The notes under the pieces: model-generated
Databases searched by the model: none
Told to the model about the DNA's origin: nothing
Seen by the model: the letters and a program-made list of their open reading frames with translations, nothing else
Translations under genes and position numbers: made by a program
Assembly (NCBI GenBank): GCA_030560485.1
Contig: JAKTTS010000093.1
Location: 1-37,863, forward strand
Direction of reading: 5' to 3'
Length of the DNA stretch: 37,863 nucleotides
Source of the DNA: Ascoidea tarda (nom. inval.)
Lineage: Eukaryota > Ascomycota > Saccharomycetes > Ascoideales > Ascoideaceae
Shown here: positions 24,848 to 34,260 of the stretch, in pieces
How positions within the stretch are numbered: the first letter of the stretch is position 1
How the letters are laid out: every line of letters begins with the position of its first letter

Positions 24848-26888
24848 TATCAATAATGATATCAATAACTATACAATGAATAATTTAAATTCAAATGAAA
24901 CAAAATTCAATTATTCATCTGTAATAAATACTTTGGCTATATTGTTTTTACATGAGGAAAAAATTACAAAAATAGAATAATTAGATTGGTTAATTATGCT
25001 TCATCAAAAATCTCCAAGATTGTTTCTTAAACATAGTGATGATACATTCCAAACATTAATAAAGGGATTATGTGATTCGTCATCAGAAGTTATTAACAAA
25101 GATCTCAAATTAATATCGCAATTTTCCACGCAATCAGATGATAATTATTTCCAAAATTTGATGAATGATTTAGTTAATTTATTTAAAAGCGATCGAAAAT
25201 TATTGGAATTAAGAGGAAATTTTATCATTCGACAGTTGTGTATTAACCTCAATCCCGAAAGAATTTATAAAAGTTTTTCCAATTGTCTTTATGAAAAGCA
25301 AAAAGAAAGTTATAAGAATTTGGGGTTCATTAGTATAATGATTCAAATTTTGAATAATAATTTAATAACAGCACCAGAATTACTACCGTTGAGAAAGAAG
25401 CTCTATAATATTGATAATAAAGAAGACTGGATTTTTTTCACAACACTATTTAAAAGTTGGTGTCATAATGCACCAGCATGTTTATTGTTGTGTTTGTTAT
25501 CACAGAATTATGAATTGGCATATAATCTATTGAATATATTTGTTGGATTTGAGATTACAGTCACATTATTGATTCAATTGGATGTTTTGGTTCAATTATT
25601 GGAGAGTCCAGTTTTTGTCAAATTGCGGTTACAGTTATTAGAACCTGAGAGGTATCCATATCTTTACAAGTGCCTTTATGGAATACTAATGATCCTACCA
25701 CAATCCAATGCGTTTAATATATTGAAAAACCGATTAAATTCTATATCAGCACCGATTAACCATAATTTATTGGGTGGAAATTTAAGTAATAATTTGAATC
25801 ATAATTTAAATAACAATTTGATTAATAGTTCTAATAGTAATTCTAATAATAATTTAAATAATCTCGGGATGAATTTAAGTAATAACAATAATGGGACCAA
25901 TAGTAATATTACTAGTAACAATATTACTAGTAACAATATTGCTAGTAATAATGTTTCCAGTAATAGTAATAGTAATAGTATTAATAATAGTATTAATAGT
26001 ATTAATAGTATTAATAGTAATAGTGGTAATATTTGTGGGAATATAACAATGTTATTGGGGAAAAAACTGAAAACCAATGAATTATTGAATAAATTTAAAG
26101 AAGTTCAGCAAATACATGAGACTATTCGATTAGAAAGAATTCAGAAAAAAAATTTATTTAGTTCAAATAGTTCTAACGATAATGGAATTGGTGTTAGTAA
26201 TTATGGCAATACTCTCGGTAATAATAGTAGTAGTATGAACAATAACACTACTAATAGCAATAACAGCAATAATAGTAATGATAATAGTAATGATAATTAT
26301 AATTATAATTACAGCAACAGTTTTAATAATAATTACTCTAATACTTTTAACAGTGACAACAATTACAACAACAATATGGGAAATAGTACTATGAGCCATT
26401 TTCGAAATAATTCAAATCTAGGGTCTAATCAAAATTCTACGGTGAATAGAATCACCTCAGACTTGAACAGATTATCAGTTGGGTCTAATATTCCAATCAT
26501 CAACCTGACTAGCCGAACAATAGAATATCCCAAGGGAACGACAAGCAATTTATCAGGGCCAGGCATCAAATTATCCAACATTACATCATCGGTGAACCAA
26601 GGGAGCGCAAGCAGCGTTGGAAACAATAACAACGCTTTGAATCTTAAGTCTGTTTCATCAAAGTCGACGCTCAATAGCAATCTAACGTCAACCAAGAACA
26701 TCAGTGTTCCATCAACACCCAAAAGGAATGACAGCCTAGCCGGCAACTCCAATCTCAATGTGTCACCCAGTGGCAGAACCAATGGCAGAGCCAGTGTGTC
26801 GAGCTCAAGGCTAGGGAGCAGTGTTGGCAGCTCCAAAAGACTCAGTGGGGGAAATGGCAGATCGTTCAACAGTGGGTCTTTGATCTGA
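22893..26888 (+). CDS. VAC14: Vac14, scaffold of the PI(3,5)P2 kinase complex, with one in-frame stop
   Basis: Vac14 holds the Fab1 kinase and Fig4 phosphatase together on the vacuole membrane. From the ATG the N-terminal part (695 residues) starts MDKLTAKTLSDRLYDKRKAAALE. It has HEAT repeats with [31 protein letters not shown] and LAFSLPKFIPLL, a long Asn/Lys-rich insertion, and YIPGQDVDLNFP. It ends at TAA 24978-24980. The same frame continues with LDWLIMLHQKSPRLFLKHSDDTF, IRQLCINLNPERIYKSF, LFKSWCHNAPACLL and YKCLYGILMILPQSNAFNILKNRLNS, the conserved C-terminal half, then a Ser/Asn-rich tail to 26888. The stop falls inside a stretch that matches yeast Vac14 without a gap, between KITKIE and LDWL. 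No frame change occurs. A real nonsense allele, programmed or inefficient readthrough, or a sequencing error are all possible. Confidence 0.88.
24796..24845 (+). repeat. AAT trinucleotide tract, poly-Asn in VAC14
   Basis: About sixteen consecutive AAT codons encode an unbroken asparagine run in VAC14, about 130 bases before the in-frame stop. It is a likely hypervariable coding microsatellite. Confidence 0.9.
24978..24980 (+). other. In-frame TAA within VAC14
   Basis: TAA lies between the codons for KITKIE and LDWLI in a region that aligns to yeast Vac14 residue for residue (yeast reads AKIACLDWLI). The frame is open for another 635 codons after it. The following bases TTAGAT do not fit the known strong CARYYA readthrough context. 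Confidence 0.85.
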
Positions 26889-27359
26889 TCTGGTCAGTCG
26901 AGGTTTTGTAATCAGGTTCCGTATCGAGTCTTGTGCTAGGTCTCAAGTGTTGTAATCGAGGACCTGTTAGGTTGTTACTCAAAACTGTGCTCAAGTTGTC
27001 ATGTTTATGTGAACAGTAAGCTGGCGTGGCTCGTCAAACTTCAGTTTGAAAATGGTCTCGTTGCTGATAAAGGCAATCGAAAGATAATCAACGCTAATTC
27101 TGCGCTTTTTTTGTGCCTTTTTTGTGTTGATCTCGCAGCGCCCCTCCTATCGGGCCGCGGATGGATCCACACAGTGGATATCAGCCTCCTTCCCCCGGAT
27201 TTCGCAGCCGGATCCTGTTCAGGAAGGGCTATTACTGCACGTGCAACGCCTCCCCCGTGTGGTATAAATACGGATCAAATCCAGATCAAACCCAGATCAA
27301 TTTGTTCGCTCATCACCACTACCACATTATATCGTCTTTAGCATTTTTGACACAACAAC
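26889..27359. promoter_or_regulatory. VAC14 3' region and PEF1 promoter
   Basis: The first 110 bases repeat short motifs such as CTCAAG and GTTGTAATC. The PEF1-proximal part is GC-richer, with a 10-base palindrome TGCACGTGCA (27236-27245, containing a CACGTG E-box) and a TATAAATA box (27263-27270) about 90 bases before the ATG. Three GATCAA units lie 11 bases apart (27273, 27284, 27295). Small open frames here have no recognised product. Confidence 0.55.
27263..27270 (+). promoter_or_regulatory. TATA box of PEF1
   Basis: TATAAATA lies 90 bases before the PEF1 ATG and 18 bases after a TGCACGTGCA palindrome, a plausible activator plus TATA arrangement. Confidence 0.55.
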
Positions 27360-28160
27360 ATGGTTGGCTTTAGAGAGAGATTACAGGAGTTTACCACTCC
27401 ACAGCAATTGTCCCAGCGTAAGAGCAGTCTGAGACAGCAAAGGGTCCAGCAACAAAGGCCCCAACAGCAACAGAACTCTTATTTGAGGTCGTCGTCCACC
27501 GGCAATGTTCCAATTTACAAACAACAGGCTCCAGAAGCATTGCAAAACACTCCTCTACCACCTCAGGGTACTGGAGAAAACGAAAGATTGCACCAGCAGT
27601 TGATTGGCATATTTCAGTTTGTTGATAAAGACAGATCTGGATACTTGAGTGCCAGGGAATTGAGCGATGCTTTATTTAATCATGACGGAACAAGGTTCGA
27701 GCCTTCTACAATTAGATTAATGGTTAAATTATTCGATAAAGACAATTCCAACTCTTTAGATTTCAAAGAATTTTACTTCTTAAATAGGTATCTAATTTAC
27801 TGGAGAAAGACATTTCATGAAATGGATGCCGACAGAAGTGGTACAATCACTTATGACGAGTATCTAGTCACTTTACAAAAATTCCAATTCAATTTATCTC
27901 CAAATTTATCTCAATTTTTATTCGATAGATTTGCTAAAATTGATTTCAACCCATATGGTGGAAATGCTTTCGATCCATGGGGCCCTCCAGGTGGTACCAT
28001 CAATGCTCAAAAAAACATGAAATTTGGTCATTTTATTGAAAGTTTGATTTGGCTATTAAGATTCACAAACTTATTCAGAGCCTATGATAAACGAGGAAAT
28101 GGTGTAGCTCAATTCAGCTTTGAAGATTTTGTCTATGAAGAAATTATGTTATTTATTTAA
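27360..28160 (+). CDS. PEF1: Pef1, penta-EF-hand calcium-binding protein
   Basis: Pef1 is the yeast ALG-2/calpain-small-subunit-like calcium sensor linked to polar growth. This protein has 266 residues, with a Gln-rich N-terminus of about 75 residues and then five EF-hand units. Canonical loops are at residues 89-100 (DKDRSGYLSARE), 126-137 (DKDNSNSLDFKE) and 156-167 (DADRSGTITYDE). The fourth (from about Asp195) is altered by NPYGGNAFDPWG, and the fifth (DKRGNGVAQFSFEDF near 243) is the unpaired hand used for dimerisation in this family. Yeast Pef1 is longer (335) because of its N-terminus. The ATG is well placed after a TATA box. It converges on the ECM19-like gene. Confidence 0.92.
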   Translation: MVGFRERLQEFTTPQQLSQRKSSLRQQRVQQQRPQQQQNSYLRSSSTGNVPIYKQQAPEALQNTPLPPQGTGENERLHQQLIGIFQFVDKDRSGYLSARELSDALFNHDGTRFEPSTIRLMVKLFDKDNSNSLDFKEFYFLNRYLIYWRKTFHEMDADRSGTITYDEYLVTLQKFQFNLSPNLSQFLFDRFAKIDFNPYGGNAFDPWGPPGGTINAQKNMKFGHFIESLIWLLRFTNLFRAYDKRGNGVAQFSFEDFVYEEIMLFI

Positions 28161-28355
28161 TTGCAATCCAATTTAATCATTCTATTTTATTTTATTTTAT
28201 TTACTGCTCAATCCGACATTTTTATTTATAAGATCTTTGCTTGAAGACTTACTATTGGATTTTTTTATATATTTGTTTTTTTTACCAGACAATCATGTGT
28301 CTTTTTATTATAGTTGACCTTCTCCTTTGTTGTTTTTTTTGATCTTTTTATCTTT
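28161..28355. terminator. Convergent 3' region of PEF1 and the ECM19-like gene
   Basis: A TTTTATTTTATTTTATTT tract just after the PEF1 stop and T-runs throughout mark the end of PEF1. The complementary A-runs serve the leftward gene less obviously. No gene was seen. Confidence 0.4.
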
Positions 28356-28610
28356 TTATATATTTTTCTTCTTAGTATTATTATTTTTATTATTATCAGT
28401 ATCAAAATTCTCTGGCACAATCGTAGGCCCTAAATCTATCACTCGATTTCCATCCTTATCATAAACTGGTATTGGAATATCATCTCTTAACGCATCCATC
28501 TCCCTTAACTTATCGATGATCATAGGCTCAAAGAACCTCGTTCCTCCATATACCCCAGCAAATAACACTGCACACAATGTAGCCACATCAGACGCCCTTA
28601 ACCTTCCCAT
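28356..28610 (-). CDS. ECM19: Ecm19-like small protein
   Basis: This 84-residue protein starts MGRLRASDVATLCAVLFAGVYGGTRFFEP. That is one hydrophobic helix (about residues 8-25) with Gly-rich spacing, followed by a charged segment (IDKLREMDALRDDIPIPVYDKDGNRV) and an Asn/Lys tail. It resembles my memory of yeast Ecm19 (YLR390W), a small mitochondrion-associated protein of unknown function. VAC14 (YLR386W) is also close to ECM19 in S. cerevisiae and lies nearby here, which supports the call. The first ATG was used; an upstream TTG is ignored. The identification is tentative, but the gene itself looks real. Confidence 0.6.
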   Translation of the reverse strand: MGRLRASDVATLCAVLFAGVYGGTRFFEPMIIDKLREMDALRDDIPIPVYDKDGNRVIDLGPTIVPENFDTDNNKNNNTKKKNI

Positions 28611-28937
28611 ACTCAATTTAAATTCAATTCAAATTCAATCAAAATTCAATCCAGTTTATAAAAATACAGCTCTAAACCTCCACACAAAAAATAAAATTAA
28701 AAATTATCACAAAAATTATACCCTCAAAGTTTCGCCAACCAATGAAATAAGAAAAAAAAATCAAAGGAAAATCGCAATTTCCTAAAACAGAAAAGACCCG
28801 TTCAACTGGCGACATGTTTTTTGGAAAAAAGAGTTCCGATTTTTCTGTGAAATTTTTCAGTTGAAAAAATTTGATATATTTTTGATTTAATTTTGATTTT
28901 GATTAAATATTCATACATCATCATTATCACACACACA
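28611..28937. promoter_or_regulatory. Divergent promoter of the ECM19-like gene and SYO1
   Basis: Two elements close to the RRPE motif (TGAAAAATTT) lie just before SYO1. One is GAAATTTTTCA at 28849-28859 (minus-strand orientation) and the other TGAAAAAATTT at 28862-28872, forming an inverted pair. RRPE elements typify ribosome-biogenesis promoters, which suits SYO1. No clear PAC motif was found. Confidence 0.5.
28849..28872. promoter_or_regulatory. Inverted pair of RRPE-like elements
   Basis: GAAATTTTTCA and TGAAAAAATTT are separated by two bases, about 65-90 bases before the SYO1 ATG. They fit the ribosomal RNA processing element recognised by Stb3. The call rests on motif similarity only. 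Confidence 0.45.
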
Positions 28938-31232
28938 ATGGCAAAGGCTAAGAAAATCAATAAACTTGCTGCTTTGAGAAATGAAAGGCTCTCGTTAAGA
29001 AAGAAAAACTCTTCAGCTCAACAAAATCAAAATCAGTTGCAACATTTAAATGATCAACAAATTAATCACTTAAAAATCAATTTCACCCCAATTTTAAATA
29101 AACTATCTATTCAAGATAACAACTCCAACCCTGAAGTGCTCAATCATAAATTGGCTGCTCTACAAATACTAAACTCCCTAATAGACCAGGACATTATCCG
29201 AAATTTTCTATTAAAGGAAAAAATAATTCCAATTATCTTAAATAACGACAACAACCTATTATTTACAATTACAACCTACAACAAAAACAAAAACAACCCC
29301 GAAACCTTTCAAATTAATTTAAACTCTTTGTCTCTATTGAAAAATTTAATTCACTATAACGGTTATCAAATAGCTATTAGTCTATGGAGAAAAAATTTAT
29401 TCAAATTAATCGATTTTAACATTAATCAAATCAACACTCAAATTAAAATCCAAATAGATAACAATAATCTAAGTAACACGGAAAATAGCCACAATATCTT
29501 TAATCTATCCCATGTCTTAATTGAATTGATCACTAGCCTATTAAATTCAAATTCCATTGATATCCTTAAAGACATTCTTTCCTCAGATAAAATTACTACA
29601 TTACTTTCTTTTGTATTTACTCTATTCAACAATTTTAAACTGGTTTTACCCATTGATTTGTATTTTGAACTTTTGAAATTTATCTATGATTTCAGTTCCC
29701 AATCTTCTCAATTTATTGATATCATAATTCAAAATTATGATTTCTTGAACGTTTTTAAAAATTTGTCTGTTACTATCCTTCAAAATAATGTCAATGATCC
29801 AAATAATATTAATAACATTAGTAATAAAAATTCTGCAATTTATAGAAATTTAGTAAACATTTATACTCAAGGTTTAAATCTACAATTTTTCGAATATTCT
29901 TTTGACAACAATAATGAAAATGACAAAGAAGATGAGGATTTCAACATTGAAATTGATAATGAACAAATATCTCTATCCAATCAAGACAAAATTAGTTTGA
30001 TAAAACTTTATACAGACACTTCTTCTTTTTTATCAGATTTTAATAATAATAACCTCCAAATTATTGATATGAGTCAAAATAATCTGGACTTTATCTCAAG
30101 TTTAAATATAAATTCAAATTTTAATTTGATCAATATACTCGATTATCTTTTATTATCCAATCAAAAATTAACAAATTCGTTATTATTCCAATCAATTGAA
30201 ACCTCTTTAGAAATCTTAACTGCTTTGATTGAGTTTATTGCTAATAACTCTCCAACAATTAATTCACTAGATTCTAATTTGCTAAATTCTTTAATTCATA
30301 GTTTATCTCCTTTACTATTAGATCATTATTTACCCCATGAAATATTTCAATTCAAAACTTTAGATCTACTAATAAATTTTTCTTGGTTATTCAATTTAAT
30401 CGAAAATGATCGCCATTTATACCCAATCGATAACCCTGATAGCACTCTTGATACTTTAAATAATTGGAAACTAGTTATTGATCGTTTATGGCAGTTAATT
30501 TTTCAATACATTACAGCTGATTTAGCTCAAAGCTCTATGGTTTTTACAAATAAATTATTTATAATATTGTGTGCAACTTTTAGAAATATTGAACATGATT
30601 TGATAAATGATAACAAATATATTACAGTGGAAAATATCTCACTCTTAGTTACAAACTTAAATAATTTCATTGAAAGAAATTACGGAATTGATGAAACAGA
30701 TAATATTAACAATCCTAGCAATCCTGGTGATAACAATAAAAATAAGAAAAATAAAAATAAGAAAAATAAGAAAAATAAAATTAAAAGTAAAAAGAATAAA
30801 GACGAAATAAGTGAAATAAATGAGTTTGTTCATAATTATATTCAATTTTTATCAAATATTTCCAAAATTCCAAACCACATTGAAGTTAATTTAGTGGTGA
30901 CACAATTTTATATGAACTTATTATTGAAAGTCAATTTTGATAGCATGCAAATGCCTATTAATATTACTGAATTTTTGCAAATCATTGACGATATTTTTGA
31001 TATTTTTAATGACGAATCATTTGATTATGATTCAAGCAGTTTTGTTGAAACAAATTATCTATCCAATTTAAAATTGATAGAAAAAAAAATACCTAAAATT
31101 GCAAAAATATATATTAATAAAAAAGAACAACCTGAAATAAGAGAAAAAGCCGATGAAGTTATAGCGAATTTATCCAAATTCATTAAATATAAAGAAAGGG
31201 AATTTAAATTAGCACAAAATAAAAAGAAATAG
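28938..31232 (+). CDS. SYO1: Syo1, co-import adaptor for Rpl5 and Rpl11
   Basis: Symportin escorts Rpl5 and Rpl11 together into the nucleus for 5S RNP assembly. From the first ATG the product has 764 residues. The start MAKAKKINKLAALRNE is basic like the yeast N-terminus that binds Kap104. HEAT/armadillo-type helical repeats follow, with matches such as FLLKEKIIPIIL, SLSLLKNLIHYNGYQIAISLWRKNLF, PIDLYFELLKFIYDFSSQSSQFID and GLNLQFFEY. An internal Lys/Asn-rich loop lies near residues 597-620, and a basic end follows. Yeast Syo1 has 620 residues; the surplus is loop insertions. In S. cerevisiae SYO1 (YDL063C) is next to UBC9; here three genes lie between them. Confidence 0.9.
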   Translation: MAKAKKINKLAALRNERLSLRKKNSSAQQNQNQLQHLNDQQINHLKINFTPILNKLSIQDNNSNPEVLNHKLAALQILNSLIDQDIIRNFLLKEKIIPIILNNDNNLLFTITTYNKNKNNPETFQINLNSLSLLKNLIHYNGYQIAISLWRKNLFKLIDFNINQINTQIKIQIDNNNLSNTENSHNIFNLSHVLIELITSLLNSNSIDILKDILSSDKITTLLSFVFTLFNNFKLVLPIDLYFELLKFIYDFSSQSSQFIDIIIQNYDFLNVFKNLSVTILQNNVNDPNNINNISNKNSAIYRNLVNIYTQGLNLQFFEYSFDNNNENDKEDEDFNIEIDNEQISLSNQDKISLIKLYTDTSSFLSDFNNNNLQIIDMSQNNLDFISSLNINSNFNLINILDYLLLSNQKLTNSLLFQSIETSLEILTALIEFIANNSPTINSLDSNLLNSLIHSLSPLLLDHYLPHEIFQFKTLDLLINFSWLFNLIENDRHLYPIDNPDSTLDTLNNWKLVIDRLWQLIFQYITADLAQSSMVFTNKLFIILCATFRNIEHDLINDNKYITVENISLLVTNLNNFIERNYGIDETDNINNPSNPGDNNKNKKNKNKKNKKNKIKSKKNKDEISEINEFVHNYIQFLSNISKIPNHIEVNLVVTQFYMNLLLKVNFDSMQMPINITEFLQIIDDIFDIFNDESFDYDSSSFVETNYLSNLKLIEKKIPKIAKIYINKKEQPEIREKADEVIANLSKFIKYKEREFKLAQNKKK

Positions 31233-31533
31233 ACAAAAATTAGTTCCAGCCCAGCCTATAAAAAAAGTAAATACAACTCAATAGCATATGTATTTATATA
31301 TTAAAAACAAATGATAAAATTATAAATGAAATAAATAACATAAAGGAAATTAATTGACGAATGAATAAATAAAGCAATGAATGAATAAGTTTATGTAGGT
31401 ATGCTAAAGCGAACACGAAAATAAAAATAAAAATGAAAATGAAAATGAAAATAAAAATAAAAATAAAAATAAAAATAGAAATAGAAATAAAAATAAAAAT
31501 AAAAATAAAAATAAAAATTGGGAATATTTAAAT
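31233..31533. terminator. Convergent 3' region of SYO1 and TOK1 with hexamer array
   Basis: The interval holds the 3' ends of both genes. It is A-rich on the plus strand, with ATGAATAA-type units and a long hexamer array (31417-31519). On the TOK1 strand the array is T-rich and could act in termination. No gene was seen. Confidence 0.45.
31417..31519 (+). repeat. AAAATA/AAAATG hexamer array
   Basis: About seventeen tandem six-base units, mostly AAAATA with blocks of AAAATG and AAATAG variants, end about 15 bases from the TOK1 stop codon. It is a simple tandem repeat, probably polymorphic. Confidence 0.9.
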
Positions 31534-33801
31534 TTAGAGAGAATGGGATGAAGGTAAATTTTGATGATGAATATTTTTATAAATTAGACCGGACCTTATT
31601 TGAATATCATTTTTTAGGATTTCATTCAATTTATATTCGAGGGCAACCAAATATTTATAAAGAAAGAAACCACTTTCATTTAAGGGGTATTTTAATGGTG
31701 ATTTTTCAGAAAGCCAGAATAAATTTGAATCAATATTTTTTGAGTTATTTTCTGGAATATCAATTAAATTTAGCAATTGTTTCCATTCTTGATAGGAGTA
31801 TTCCTTTTTTTGATTATTTGAGATATCAATTAGTATTCCCTTTACAGAATCTAATAGAGAAACTAGATTTAAGATTGTTTCTGAGAATAGTATTATTGGG
31901 TTGAGAGAATCGTTTTGAAATGCAGATATTTGGTTGTTATTTTTGGTATAGTTGTTGTAAATTTGAGTAGTTAAAAAGCTATCTAAATTTTGATAAGGTT
32001 TTTTGTTTTGATTATTTGAAAAGGAGATGTTTTTTTGTATGGGTATGGGGATGTTTTGAAATATATTTGTTGATTTGAAAGAGGAGAATGGTTTTCTTAT
32101 TGCTGATATTAGTGATTGATTTTCATGATGGATATTGAGGAATTCATTTTCATTAGTGATGTCAGAATTGGGATTATCAATATCAAGAGTATCATTGCTT
32201 TGAATGCGACTTGAGAATTGGTTTTCATTTTCCAAGTCACTTTGAATTGCAAATTCATTTAATGAGGATAAGTGATTTAAATAGTCGGTGTAATTTTCAG
32301 TAATGATATCGTTATTATTGTTATTGTTATTGTTATTGTTATTATCATTAACATTATCATTGTTATTATCATTAACGTTATCATTGTTATCATTGTTATT
32401 ATTTTTATTATAAATATTTTTATGATAATTGATAATGTTGTTTGAATTGTTTTGAAAGAGGCAAATGAATTTTGGAACAAGTAGAAAAGAAGCAAATTGG
32501 TCAGTCCAATCGATGTAAAATTTGTATAGTGTATCACCCAAGTTTGATATCAAGATGGTCATTAGGGGAACAGCAGCTAAAGCCCAGCAGATGAAAAAGG
32601 GGATACCAAGTGAGGAAGAAGGAGCATAGTCACCATAACCTATTGTTAGTAGACATAGGAAGCAGAAGTAAATTGCATCAAAGTAGTTCCAATTTTCGGT
32701 GAATTTCAAGACTAAAGCGCCAATGAACCAAAACAAGATAAAAAATAGGATGGAGAGGAGCAAGGATAAGGAGTTTTGGTATATGATTGAAGATTTTTTG
32801 ATTTGTTTGATTTTATTAAATGAGTCTTGTTCGGATATTTTAATGTTTTTTTTTGCAATTTCTTTTAGATAGTTTGAGTATGTTTTTTTTCTATAATTTT
32901 CGAGTCTATTCCAGAAAAAGGTAGGGGAGGAGGTGCTTAGAACGATGCCTCTAACAGCTGAGATGATTAGGCCTAGTAATAGAAAGCCAATTAGAGAGTA
33001 GATTAGTATTAGAATTCTGGATAAGGTTGTCGTTGGTAGGATGTCGCCCAAGCCTATTGTTAGTAGAGAAACGACGCAGAAATATAGAGCAGAGCCATAA
33101 TTTAGGTCATCTATAATTGAAGAGAAAATGGCAGCCCCAAGGGATAAAAAAATGGATAGTAAAAAGACGTGTAGCATTATGCCTCTTTGAGAAGAATTTA
33201 GGTTGAAATCGTCAGAGTATTTTTGTTTAAAGTAGCCAAACAAGTTTATGGAGAGTAGAATTGAGCAGGAAAGGTAGAGTATGGCAGTTAGGACAGCAAA
33301 CCAGAAGCCCTGGTAGGGAGAGTAGTTGTTGTTGTTGTGAAAGTAGTTGAAGTTTGTGGTTAGAATTATGGATAGTAGTAGGCAACAGGAGATGAACCAG
33401 CCGATAATGGAGATAAACTGGGCGAGGAGGTAGTTTAATCTCTTTGAGATGTTTAAAAGGAGGCTCAAGTCAGACAAAAAGCCTATTGATAGAGAGATGG
33501 CATTTATTATCAATTCCCAATGGGGGTCGTTTACTAGAGAGTTTGTGTTGTTGTTTAGCTTCCAGTTTTCCACGATAGCAGCTATGGAGATCATGTTGGC
33601 CAATGGGCCTATACAGGACACGATCAAGGGAAAGTAGCAGGATATGATCAACCATATGGCGAAGTGATTGTCTCCTGGTTTGATGTTCAAATTTTTAGTT
33701 GTTTGGTGGTTAATAAGGAGAAATTTTTGGGGGATGGTGAGATTTTGAGGAAAATGTAAAGATATGGAATTGACGTTGCGAAGATTGGAGGTGTTGGACA
33801 T
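31534..33801 (-). CDS. TOK1: Tok1, two-pore-domain outward-rectifier potassium channel
   Basis: Tok1 is the fungal plasma-membrane potassium channel with eight transmembrane helices and two pore loops. The 755-residue protein shows several hydrophobic helices over residues about 48-285, with selectivity filter TIGLG at 248-252 in the first pore. The second pore has TIGYG at 386-390, with further helices at about 343-368 and 397-418. The Leu filter in pore 1 and Tyr filter in pore 2 are as in yeast Tok1. The large cytosolic C-terminus has an Asn/Asp-rich insertion (about 450-500) and ends with helical, charged sequence. Length is close to yeast (691). The start ATG is the first in frame. Confidence 0.95.
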   Translation of the reverse strand: MSNTSNLRNVNSISLHFPQNLTIPQKFLLINHQTTKNLNIKPGDNHFAIWLIISCYFPLIVSCIGPLANMISIAAIVENWKLNNNTNSLVNDPHWELIINAISLSIGFLSDLSLLLNISKRLNYLLAQFISIIGWFISCCLLLSIILTTNFNYFHNNNNYSPYQGFWFAVLTAILYLSCSILLSINLFGYFKQKYSDDFNLNSSQRGIMLHVFLLSIFLSLGAAIFSSIIDDLNYGSALYFCVVSLLTIGLGDILPTTTLSRILILIYSLIGFLLLGLIISAVRGIVLSTSSPTFFWNRLENYRKKTYSNYLKEIAKKNIKISEQDSFNKIKQIKKSSIIYQNSLSLLLSILFFILFWFIGALVLKFTENWNYFDAIYFCFLCLLTIGYGDYAPSSSLGIPFFICWALAAVPLMTILISNLGDTLYKFYIDWTDQFASFLLVPKFICLFQNNSNNIINYHKNIYNKNNNNDNNDNVNDNNNDNVNDNNNNNNNNNNNDIITENYTDYLNHLSSLNEFAIQSDLENENQFSSRIQSNDTLDIDNPNSDITNENEFLNIHHENQSLISAIRKPFSSFKSTNIFQNIPIPIQKNISFSNNQNKKPYQNLDSFLTTQIYNNYTKNNNQISAFQNDSLNPIILFSETILNLVSLLDSVKGILIDISNNQKKEYSYQEWKQLLNLIDIPENNSKNIDSNLFWLSEKSPLKYPLNESGFFLYKYLVALEYKLNEILKNDIQIRSGLIYKNIHHQNLPSSHSL
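32310..32404 (-). repeat. Asn/Asp repeat tract in the TOK1 cytosolic tail
   Basis: Six-base and longer units of ATTATC and GTTATT on the plus strand encode Asn-rich repeats with N-D-N-V and poly-Asn on the TOK1 strand. The position is in the cytosolic C-terminal domain, outside the pores. Confidence 0.85.
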
Positions 33802-34260
33802 GATTCAGAGGAGGTTGTGCATGGGACAGAGGAGAAGTTGGAGTAGATGAAGACCAAACAAGAACCAGTAGGACAGACCAATGTAACATCGATAGCTGAG
33901 TATATTGGGCTTCGAAACGAGAGAGCAAAGAGAGAAGATTAGAAGTAAGTTTGTGGTTTGTCGTTTTTGTAAGTTAGTAACTTTTGAGCTTTTGCAAAAG
34001 AAAGCAGCCATTTTTGCATTGAAAAGGCTCAGAGCAAACTTTAAGCAGTTCAGTAAATGGGAAAGAAAATGTCGAGAAAGTGTTGAGGAAATGTTGAAGA
34101 AGTGCTGGAGAAACGTTGGAGAAGGTTTTGAAGAAGCAGAGCAGTTTCATGGAATGAGGCAAAAGGCAAGAGCCTGAGGAAGGTAAGAAGCCTGGAGCAT
34201 GAAGGCTCTTGAGCAGCAGCAGCAGCAAAGGCTCTGGAGCCAATAGCAGAGTGTAACAAC

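Noticed and set aside
24900-24989. Small intron removing the VAC14 stop
   Set aside because: A GTAATA donor and TTAG acceptor could be drawn, but the would-be intron encodes VINTLAILF, which aligns with yeast Vac14, so it is coding.
27688-27698. GGTTCGAGCC resembling a tRNA B-box
   Set aside because: It lies inside the conserved PEF1 coding region with no A-box or acceptor stem.
33905-34177. 90-codon open frame between TOK1 and the NMA111-like gene
   Set aside because: It starts with TTG and crosses GAAGAAG/GGAGAA purine repeats. It has no similarity I recognise.
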